Assembly (NCBI GenBank): GCA_017619985.1 | Contig: JAFZRG010000096.1 | Coordinates: 1-6,217, forward strand | DNA length: 6,217 nt | Direction of reading: 5' to 3' | DNA from: Bacillota bacterium | GTDB lineage: Bacteria; Bacillota; Clostridia; Peptostreptococcales; Anaerovoracaceae | Part shown: piece after piece, positions 1-4,742 of the stretch | Layout of the letters: every line of letters starts with the position of its first letter | Numbering within the stretch: position 1 is the first letter of the stretch | Made by a program: the position numbers and the translations under genes | Notes under the pieces: model-generated | What the model was told of the DNA's origin: nothing | What the model saw: only the letters and a program-made list of their open reading frames with translations | Database searches by the model: none

Positions 1-1085
1 ACGGGGACGGACACGTAACGCGACTCGTCGTTATACAACAGTTCGGACGACCATTCCAGCGCGTTCCGGTGCAGCGTTTTGCCGCTGCCGCGGGGAACGG
101 CATTGCCTTCCGCCCAATCGGTGCCGTCTTCCGTACCCGGAGCGCTTTCCGCCGGAGAGAGGGTCGTTTCGTCGACAGGCATATTCGGCTCGTATCCCAT
201 TTCCTTTGCCAGCTTCTGCCCGAGCGGCCACGCGCACCACTGCGCCAGCTGTCCGGCCTGCGTTTCTTCCTCTCCGCCGCGGATCACGGCGCAGACCTGG
301 GAGATCATGGGATAGATGCGGTTCTGGATATTGGATGCGGACGGCTCGATGCCGTCGATCGCCAGAAGTTTCAGATCCGAAAGGCCGTACTGCCAGGAGA
401 CGTTGTAAAGATAACCGCATCCCAGTGCGCCGGAGGAACCGTCGTAGTCCTTCGGCACATCTGCGGTCTCGCCCATCGTGCCGGGTCTCTCTTCCGTCGG
501 GCCGGGCGCCAGTTCCTCTTCCTTCGCGACGAACTGAACGAGGCCGGCGTGATCGGAGGAGCCTTCGGAGCGGCGGAAGGCGGTGATCGGTTCGTTTTTC
601 CCTCCGACTTCGCTCCAGTTCGTGATCTGACCCGTATAGATGCCGCGCAGCTGGTCGATCGTCAGCCCGTCCACGGGGTTATCCGGGGAGGTGAAGAAAA
701 CAAAAGCTTCATTCAGGACAGGGTAGCAGGCCAGTGTGACGCCTTCGCGGCCGGCGAGCTCCGCATACTCCTGATCGGGCAGGAAAGAAAAGATGATATC
801 CGCCCGTCCGTATATCAGATCTCTGTAGGCAAAATCCGTCGAGGAACTGAGGACGTACCGCGACGCTTCTTCCTCGCTCGTCTCGAGCATGCGCGCTGCG
901 GCGGCGGTATAGAACCGGAGGAACATGGGAGCGCCGTCGATGACCGGCCACTGTTCCTCTTCCATTTTCACGGCGTACAGATCTTCGTCGGTGATCTCGG
1001 GGATGACGGGCTCTGCTGTGTTCGCGCACGCGCAGGCAGCGAACAGCACCGATATCAGCATCACGGCGCACAGCAGTTTCCTCAT
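1..1085 (-). CDS. PstS-like substrate-binding lipoprotein (partial, C-terminus off the left edge)
   Basis: The minus strand is open from an ATG at 1085 to the window edge, giving 361 codons with no stop seen. Residues 1-17 form a signal peptide (MRKLLCAVMLISVLFAA) followed by Cys18, a plausible lipidation cysteine in an imperfect lipobox (FAAC); Cys20 is an alternative. Hallmarks of the PstS/PBP-like family follow: LTIDQLRGIYTGQITNWSEV (141-160), RRSEGSSD (171-178, the R...SGS ligand-loop type), GALGCGYLYNV (219-229), and QKLAKEMGYEPN (290-301). Family members bind phosphate or another anion outside the membrane for an ABC importer, but no pstCAB genes are visible here, so the ligand is unknown. 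After residue 301 the protein continues at least 60 residues with an acidic, Pro/Ser-rich stretch, longer than a minimal PstS of about 280-320. The start is supported by AGGGGGT ten bases upstream (1101-1095). It is divergent from lexA. The overlapping long plus-strand frame has no family motifs. Confidence 0.87.
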   Translation of the reverse strand, partial: MRKLLCAVMLISVLFAACACANTAEPVIPEITDEDLYAVKMEEEQWPVIDGAPMFLRFYTAAAARMLETSEEEASRYVLSSSTDFAYRDLIYGRADIIFSFLPDQEYAELAGREGVTLACYPVLNEAFVFFTSPDNPVDGLTIDQLRGIYTGQITNWSEVGGKNEPITAFRRSEGSSDHAGLVQFVAKEEELAPGPTEERPGTMGETADVPKDYDGSSGALGCGYLYNVSWQYGLSDLKLLAIDGIEPSASNIQNRIYPMISQVCAVIRGGEEETQAGQLAQWCAWPLGQKLAKEMGYEPNMPVDETTLSPAESAPGTEDGTDWAEGNAVPRGSGKTLHRNALEWSSELLYNDESRYVSVP

Positions 1086-1117
1086 GAAAGAAATACCCCC
1101 TATATCTGTCAAAAAAA

Positions 1118-1139
1118 GTTGCGAACATTTGTTTACAAC
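1118..1139. promoter_or_regulatory. LexA operator (SOS box)
   Basis: The core GAAC-ATTT-GTTT (1123-1134) matches the Gram-positive LexA box GAAC-N4-GTTC at seven of eight fixed bases, with the expected C before it. It is flanked by GTTG (1118-1121) and CAAC (1136-1139), which extend the dyad to 22 bp with mismatches only at 1122/1135, 1123/1134 and the centre. The box overlaps the lexA -35 hexamer at 1132-1137, the usual arrangement for LexA autorepression. It would also lie about 20-35 bases downstream of the predicted start of the divergent PstS-like transcript. Confidence 0.8.
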
Positions 1140-1160
1140 AACAATATCCTGTGTTATATT
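1132..1160 (+). promoter_or_regulatory. lexA promoter
   Basis: TTTACA (1132-1137, five of six matches to the -35 consensus) is 17 bases before TATATT (1155-1160, five of six). TG at 1152-1153 gives an extended -10. Transcription would start near 1167, about 42 bases before the lexA start codon. The -35 is covered by the LexA box. Confidence 0.77.
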
Positions 1161-1161
1161 A

Positions 1162-1190
1162 ATTATAGATTAGAGAATGCGTTTCGTCCA
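1162..1190 (-). promoter_or_regulatory. candidate promoter of the PstS-like gene
   Basis: Read on the minus strand, TGGACG (1190-1185) and a perfect TATAAT (1167-1162) are 17 bases apart. The -35 matches TTGACA at four of six positions. Transcription would start near 1155, leaving a leader of about 70 nt that includes the LexA box. The -10 lies next to the lexA -10 on the other strand. This is inferred from motif spacing only, in an AT-rich stretch where chance matches are more likely. Confidence 0.42.
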
Positions 1191-1208
1191 TAGAAAAGGA
1201 GAACCAAG

Positions 1209-1847
1209 ATGAGCGGTCTTTCAGAAAGAGAACAGCGTATCCTGGAATATATGCGGGAATATGTGGCGAAGTGGGGCTATCCGCCGACGGTCCGCGACGT
1301 AGCGGGCGCGCTGGGGATCAAATCCACGTCCACCGTACATAAGAGCATCGCAGCGCTGGAAAAAGCCGGCGCGATCAAAAAGCAGGCGGGCAAGCGCCGC
1401 GCTCTGGACATCGTCGGCAGCGAACCGGCGAAATCGCTTTCCGCAGCGGACGAAAGGGACGATGTCATCGACCTGCCCGTGGTCGGCCGCATCGCGGCAG
1501 GCACGCCCATCCTGGCGGAGCAGAACATCGAGGACAGTTTCCCGATGCCCAGCCGCTTCATCGGCAAGGGCACGAACTTCATGCTGACGGTCCACGGACA
1601 GTCCATGATCGAGGCGGGCATCTTCGACGGCGACTACATCCTTGTGCAGCAGCAGGACACCGCGAACAACGGCGATATCGTCGTCGCGATGGTCGACGGG
1701 ATGGAGAGCGAAGCGACGGTCAAGGCGTTCTATAAAGAAAACGGCCACATCCGCCTGCAGCCCCGGAATGCCGAGATGGAACCCATCATCGTCGACGACT
1801 GCAGGATCATCGGTCTCGTGAAGGGCGTGTTCCGGTATCTGCATTGA
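1209..1847 (+). CDS. lexA: LexA, SOS repressor with self-cleaving peptidase domain
   Basis: This 212-residue protein is the usual length for LexA. Residues 1-66 form the winged-helix DNA-binding domain (LSEREQRILEYMREYV; GYPPTVRDVAGALGIKSTST is the recognition helix region). Residues about 88-212 form the S24 peptidase domain. The Ala97-Gly98 bond in VGRIAAGTP is the autocleavage site, Ser132 (GQSM) the nucleophile and Lys172 (ATVKAF) the general base, so every catalytic element is present. LexA represses DNA-damage genes and cleaves itself when stimulated by RecA filaments on single-stranded DNA. The ATG is preceded by AAGGAG (1196-1201) at a 7-base spacing. A LexA box covers its promoter, so autoregulation is expected. 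There is no clear plus-strand terminator after the stop; the infC promoter begins 39 bases later. Confidence 0.97.
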   Translation: MSGLSEREQRILEYMREYVAKWGYPPTVRDVAGALGIKSTSTVHKSIAALEKAGAIKKQAGKRRALDIVGSEPAKSLSAADERDDVIDLPVVGRIAAGTPILAEQNIEDSFPMPSRFIGKGTNFMLTVHGQSMIEAGIFDGDYILVQQQDTANNGDIVVAMVDGMESEATVKAFYKENGHIRLQPRNAEMEPIIVDDCRIIGLVKGVFRYLH

Positions 1848-1860
1848 TGAATCGGTAAAA

Positions 1861-1888
1861 AAGTGCAAAGAACCTGAGATTTGCGCTT
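1861..1888. repeat. 9-bp inverted repeat after lexA
   Basis: AAGTGCAAA (1861-1869) can pair with TTTGCGCTT (1880-1888), including one G-T pair, around a 10-base loop. On the plus strand no T-run follows, so it is a poor terminator for lexA. On the minus strand the stem is followed by a T-run (complement of 1857-1862), but no minus-strand gene ends here. Its right arm overlaps the first two bases of the infC -35 hexamer. The role is unknown. Confidence 0.35.
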
Positions 1889-1915
1889 GACAGGGTATTT
1901 TTGCCCCTGTATAAT
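1887..1915 (+). promoter_or_regulatory. infC operon promoter, consensus sigma-A type
   Basis: TTGACA (1887-1892) and TATAAT (1910-1915) are both perfect and separated by exactly 17 bases. Transcription should start near 1922. This is by far the strongest promoter in the window, fitting a translation-factor and ribosomal-protein operon that is then held back by leader attenuation. Confidence 0.92.
1890..1910. repeat. inverted repeat inside the infC promoter spacer
   Basis: ACAGGG (1890-1895) and CCCTGT (1905-1910) are perfect inverted hexamers around a 9-base centre. The 21-bp dyad fills the promoter spacer and touches the last three bases of the -35 and the first base of the -10. This is the position of a repressor operator, but no repressor can be named and chance is possible. 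Confidence 0.35.
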
Positions 1916-1921
1916 AGTCCA

Positions 1922-2036
1922 GTATTAAGCAGAAGTCCGCTTCTCACCTCAAGGTTTACTGAAGAGGTTCACAACGATCATCGTCCCTGTACGGGGTGAT
2001 TTTTGGAGCGGAACGATGCGTCCGCTCATTTTTTTT
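1922..2036 (+). ncRNA. L20-type leader with attenuator (infC operon)
   Basis: The transcribed leader before infC has several stem-loops. The first is AGAAG/CTTCT (1931-1944) closed by a TCCG tetraloop. The second is ACCTC/GAGGT (1946-1968). The third is an imperfect stem ATCA/TGAT with an inner CCC/GGG (1977-2000). Last is an intrinsic terminator (2006-2036). Bases 1936-1943 (TCCGCTTC) can instead pair over eight positions with 2005-2012 (GGAGCGGA, one G-U), which would break both the first hairpin and the terminator stem: a classic antiterminator. In Bacillus subtilis, excess ribosomal protein L20 binds the infC leader and favours termination. Gene order and position here match that system. 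That L20 is the ligand is inferred from family knowledge. Confidence 0.75.
2006..2036 (+). terminator. attenuator terminator in the infC leader
   Basis: GAGCGGA (2006-2012) pairs fully with TCCGCTC (2021-2027). Two further pairs (2014-2015 with 2019-2020) form across a bulged A, and eight T residues follow at 2029-2036. It sits upstream of the infC ribosome site, so it acts as a conditional stop before the operon rather than as the end of lexA. The tip of the loop happens to be ATG. Confidence 0.83.
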
Positions 2037-2038
2037 AC

Positions 2039-2054
2039 GGAGGACAGAGCAATT
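2039..2054 (+). promoter_or_regulatory. infC ribosome binding site with ATT start codon
   Basis: GGAGG (2039-2043) is followed after eight bases by ATT (2052-2054). This spacing is ideal, and the codons after it read SKESLINEEIRAKEV, the conserved N-terminus of IF-3. The in-frame ATG at 2016 lies in the attenuator loop and has no ribosome site. Confidence 0.88.
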
Positions 2055-2639
2055 AGCAAGGAAAGCCTGATCAACGAAGAAATTCGTGCCAAAGAGGTCC
2101 GCTTGATCGACGCGGAAGGGACCCAGGTGGGTATCGTCCCCATCGACGAAGCGCTGGCGAAAGCAGCCGAAGCGAATCTGGACCTGGTCAACATCTCTCC
2201 CAACGCAGCCCCGCCGGTCTGCCGCATCATGGATTACGGAAAGTACCGCTATGAGCAGCAGAAGAAGGAAAAGGAGGCCCGCAAGAAGCAGAAGACCATG
2301 GAGGTCAAGGAAATGCGCCTTGGCATCTTCACCGAGGAACACGACCTGGAAACGAAGGCCAAACTCGTGGCCAAGTTCCTGGAAGGCGGCGACAAGGTGA
2401 AGATCAGCATGCGTTTCCGCGGCCGCGAGATGGGTTACGTCAAGAAGGGCGAGGAGACCATGCTCAACTTCGCCGGACTTTTCGCGGAACTGGGCAATCT
2501 GGAAAAAGCGCCGAAACTCGAAGGCCGCAACATGTCCATGATCCTCGCGCCGAAGTCCGAGCGCGAAAAGGAAAAGATCGCGAAGGCAAAGAGACTGGCT
2601 GCCGAAAAGGCTGCTGCAGAAAACGCTCCGCAGGAATAA
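2052..2639 (+). CDS. infC: translation initiation factor IF-3, AUU start
   Basis: IF-3 binds the 30S subunit, keeps it free of 50S and proofreads the start codon and initiator tRNA. From the ATT start the protein has 195 residues. The N-terminal domain (about 1-75) starts SKESLINEEIRAKEVRLID and holds the family signature NAAPPVCRIMDYGKYRYEQQ. A basic helical linker follows (KKEKEARKKQK), then the C-terminal 30S-binding domain with EGGDKVKISMRFRGREM and APKLEGRNMSMILAPK. After LAPK about 27 residues rich in Ala, Lys and Glu extend beyond the end of a typical IF-3 of 170-180 residues. A rare AUU start is characteristic of infC: IF-3 discriminates against it and so limits its own synthesis. The gene is first in the operon with rpmI, 39 bases apart. 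Confidence 0.96.
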   Translation: MSKESLINEEIRAKEVRLIDAEGTQVGIVPIDEALAKAAEANLDLVNISPNAAPPVCRIMDYGKYRYEQQKKEKEARKKQKTMEVKEMRLGIFTEEHDLETKAKLVAKFLEGGDKVKISMRFRGREMGYVKKGEETMLNFAGLFAELGNLEKAPKLEGRNMSMILAPKSEREKEKIAKAKRLAAEKAAAENAPQE

Positions 2640-2678
2640 TGCGCGTACGCTGAAGAATAAACAGGAAGGAAGAATACC

Positions 2679-2882
2679 ATGGCAAAGAACAAGATGAAGT
2701 CCCACAGAGGGGCAATGAAGAGATTCAAGCTTACCGGTACCGGCAAAGTCAAGAGAAACAAGGCCTATAAGAGCCATATTCTTACCAAGAAGACCGCGAA
2801 GAGAAAAAGAGGTCTTCGTCAGTCCACGATCCTGGGTCATGCCGACCACAAGCGGATCAAGAGCGTTTTAGTAGGTAAGTAG
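2679..2882 (+). CDS. rpmI: 50S ribosomal protein L35 (bL35)
   Basis: This small, very basic protein of 67 residues is full length for bL35. It begins MAKNKMKSHRGAMKRFKLTG and contains GKVKRNKAYKSHILTKKTAK and KRKRGLRQS, all typical of the family; it packs against 23S rRNA in the large subunit. The start is supported by AAGGA (2666-2670) eight bases upstream. It is the second gene of the infC-rpmI-rplT operon, and its TAG stop is joined to the rplT Shine-Dalgarno sequence, with 13 bases between the two genes. Expression should follow the leader attenuator and L20 feedback. Confidence 0.97.
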   Translation: MAKNKMKSHRGAMKRFKLTGTGKVKRNKAYKSHILTKKTAKRKRGLRQSTILGHADHKRIKSVLVGK

Positions 2883-2895
2883 GAGGTAAGATACA

Positions 2896-3249
2896 ATGGC
2901 AAGAGTTAAGAAGGGCATGAACGCCAAGAGAAAGCATAAGAAGATCCTGAAGCTGGCGAAGGGCTTCTACGGTTCCAAGCATAAGATCTTCTCCGCAGCA
3001 AACCCCGCAGTCATGAGATCCCTGCGCAGCGCGCAGATGGGCCGCAAGCTCAGAAAGAGAGAATACAGAAGACTGTGGATCGCCCGCATCAACGCGGCGG
3101 CGAGAGCAAATGATATCTCCTACAGCAAGCTGATGAACGGTCTGAAGAAGGCCGGCATCGAAGTCAACAGAAAGATGCTGTCCGAAATGGCCATCCACGA
3201 TCCCGCAGGATTCACCAAGATGGTGGACGCTGCCAAGGCTGCACTGTAG
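2896..3249 (+). CDS. rplT: 50S ribosomal protein L20 (bL20)
   Basis: The 117-residue length is standard for bL20. The N-terminal tail (MARVKKGMNAKRKHKKILKL, then AKGFYGSKHKIFSAANPAVM) is the long basic extension that threads into 23S rRNA. The globular part follows with RKREYRRLWIARINAAAR, NDISYSKLMNGLKKAGIEVN and RKMLSEMAIHDPAGF. L20 is essential for early assembly of the large subunit and, in Bacillus, is the regulator that binds its own operon leader. AGGAGGT (2881-2887) lies eight bases before the ATG and overlaps the rpmI stop codon, so translation may be coupled. It is the last gene of the operon; a strong terminator follows 25 bases after the stop. Confidence 0.98.
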   Translation: MARVKKGMNAKRKHKKILKLAKGFYGSKHKIFSAANPAVMRSLRSAQMGRKLRKREYRRLWIARINAAARANDISYSKLMNGLKKAGIEVNRKMLSEMAIHDPAGFTKMVDAAKAAL

Positions 3250-3274
3250 GCCTTCCGTTTTCACGTTTATTTTT

Positions 3275-3312
3275 GAACCCTCCGGCCATTTTTGAACCGG
3301 AGGGTTCTTTTT
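3275..3312 (+). terminator. intrinsic terminator of the infC-rpmI-rplT operon
   Basis: GAACCCTCCGG (3275-3285) pairs perfectly with CCGGAGGGTTC (3297-3307) around an 11-base loop, and five T residues follow. It ends only 10 bases before the start codon of the next gene, so leakage through it may be one source of transcription for the transporter. Confidence 0.93.
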
Positions 3313-3322
3313 ACGCTGACCC

Positions 3323-4711
3323 ATGAATCCAAACCGTCCCGCAACAAGTGAAGAAAGCAGGTCGTACGCCCGCAAGATCCTGGCGATCACGCTGCCCATC
3401 GCGCTGCAGAACCTTTTAGGCTGCGCCATGGGCATCGTCGATACGACCATGGTGGGCAGGATGGGCGTCGCGCCGCTGGCCGCCTCCGGGGCTGCCTCTA
3501 TGGTCGCGATCATCCTGTTCAATTTCATGTACGGTTTTCTGAGCGGGGCAGGCGCGTTCATCTCCCAGTTCTGGGGGATCCGCGACATTAAGACGATACG
3601 GCAGGTCGTCGGCATCGTCTACCGGTCCGCGATCATCGTCTCCCTGATCTTCACGGCGGCAGGCGAACTGTTCGCGCCGCAGATCATCTGGCTCATCGAC
3701 CGCGATCCGGAAGTCATCGACCTCGGCGTGCAGTATCTGCGCGTGATCGCGCCTTCATACGTGCTGGCCATGATGAGCTACAGCTTCATGTTCTCGTCCC
3801 GCTGCGTGCAGAAGCTGAGGGCGTGTACGGCCATCGATATCTGCGCGATCCTGCTGAACACGCTGTTCAATTACATGTTCATCTGGGGCAAGTTCGGCGC
3901 GCCGGCCTGGGGCATCAAAGGCGCGGCGTTCGCGACGGTCCTGTCGAGGATCTTTGAATTTGCTGCGCTGACAGTCTATTCGTATACCGTCAAAGATCAT
4001 CCGCTCGCGTTCCGCAGTTTTTCGGAGCTTTCGGGCTATACAAAGGAGTTCCGCAACCGCGTCATTAAGACAGCGATCCCTGTCGGTCTGTCCGACGGTC
4101 TCTGGGGCGTCACCTGCACGGTCTACCTGTCCGTATACGGGCTGATCGGCACCGCTGCCGTCGCGGCGGCGCAGGTCGTCAACCTCGTGAACGAGTGCTT
4201 CCAGTCCGTGTTCTACGGCGTAGGCAGCGCGGCAGCCGTCCTGATCGGCGAGCAGCTGGGGCAGGCGGATCTGAAGCGGGCGAAGAAGTCCGCCGTGGAA
4301 TTCATGTGGATCGCAGCAGTCCTGTCCCTGGCATTGTCAGTGGTCATGCACTTTATCAGTCCTCTGATCATAGGGTTCTATCATTTCGACGCGGCGACGA
4401 ACGGGGTGCTGCTGTCCGGTCTGAACATCACAGCCTGGACGATCCTCCTGCGCATGATGTGTTACATGATCATGTGCGGCATCCTGCGTCCCGGCGGCGA
4501 CACGAAGTTCGCCATGATCCTCGACCTGATCGTGAACTGGATCGTGGTGATCCCCGCCATGTTCGCTGCTGTTCTGTTCTTCCATGCAGGGCTCGCCTCT
4601 GCCATGTTCATCTGCTATCTGGGCGAGGGGATCAAGTGGCTGTTCTGCTATCTCCGCTACCGCAGCGGGGCGTGGCTGAACGTGCTCACGGGGACGGAGG
4701 CTATGCAATAG
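3323..4711 (+). CDS. MATE-family multidrug/toxin efflux transporter
   Basis: The 462-residue protein is very hydrophobic with about 12 membrane helices, roughly at 20-40, 57-80, 95-114, 137-157, 168-189, 196-220, 247-272, 276-305, 326-350, 360-385, 396-419 and 422-445. Two homologous halves are joined by a polar loop near 222-246. MATE features include PIALQNLLGCAMGIVDTTMV in helix 1, QFWGIRDIKTIRQVVG after helix 2, and ILRPGGDTKFAMILDLIVNW at 387-406, which matches the LRGxGDT-type motif. These transporters export drugs or metabolites in exchange for Na+ or H+; the substrate cannot be told. The start is fixed: an in-frame TGA lies at 3317-3319 and the next in-frame ATG is inside helix 1. No Shine-Dalgarno sequence is seen at normal distance; GGAGGG at 3299-3304 is 18 bases away and inside the terminator stem. 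No convincing promoter was found. Confidence 0.93.
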   Translation: MNPNRPATSEESRSYARKILAITLPIALQNLLGCAMGIVDTTMVGRMGVAPLAASGAASMVAIILFNFMYGFLSGAGAFISQFWGIRDIKTIRQVVGIVYRSAIIVSLIFTAAGELFAPQIIWLIDRDPEVIDLGVQYLRVIAPSYVLAMMSYSFMFSSRCVQKLRACTAIDICAILLNTLFNYMFIWGKFGAPAWGIKGAAFATVLSRIFEFAALTVYSYTVKDHPLAFRSFSELSGYTKEFRNRVIKTAIPVGLSDGLWGVTCTVYLSVYGLIGTAAVAAAQVVNLVNECFQSVFYGVGSAAAVLIGEQLGQADLKRAKKSAVEFMWIAAVLSLALSVVMHFISPLIIGFYHFDAATNGVLLSGLNITAWTILLRMMCYMIMCGILRPGGDTKFAMILDLIVNWIVVIPAMFAAVLFFHAGLASAMFICYLGEGIKWLFCYLRYRSGAWLNVLTGTEAMQ

Positions 4712-4721
4712 ACCCTTTCCG

Positions 4722-4730
4722 TGGTATAAT
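4722..4730 (+). promoter_or_regulatory. extended -10 promoter for the PgeF-family gene
   Basis: TGG followed by a perfect TATAAT (4725-4730) forms an extended -10. The -35 region at 17 bases (TATGCA, 4702-4707) matches the consensus at only three of six positions. Transcription would start near 4736-4738, which is at or just before the start codon. It lies between the transporter stop and the next gene. Confidence 0.6.
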
Positions 4731-4742
4731 TCTTTATTGTCT

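Noticed and set aside
1111..1136. TTGACA on the minus strand (1113-1108 region) as a -35 for the PstS-like gene.
   Set aside because: A matching -10 would fall at or inside the start of the gene, leaving no room for the ribosome site.
69..1193. A 374-codon plus-strand open frame opposite the PstS-like gene.
   Set aside because: It has no recognisable domains, no proper ribosome site and an Arg/Gly/Ala-rich shadow composition; the minus-strand frame has a signal peptide, clear family motifs and a ribosome site.
2016..2051. The ATG at 2016 as start of infC.
   Set aside because: It lies in the loop of the attenuator terminator, has no ribosome site, and the 12 added residues do not belong to IF-3; ATT 2052 has ideal spacing.
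1956..2849. A 297-codon minus-strand open frame across infC and rpmI.
   Set aside because: It is antisense to two certain genes and its Leu/Phe-rich sequence is what the reverse complement of Lys/Glu-rich codons gives.
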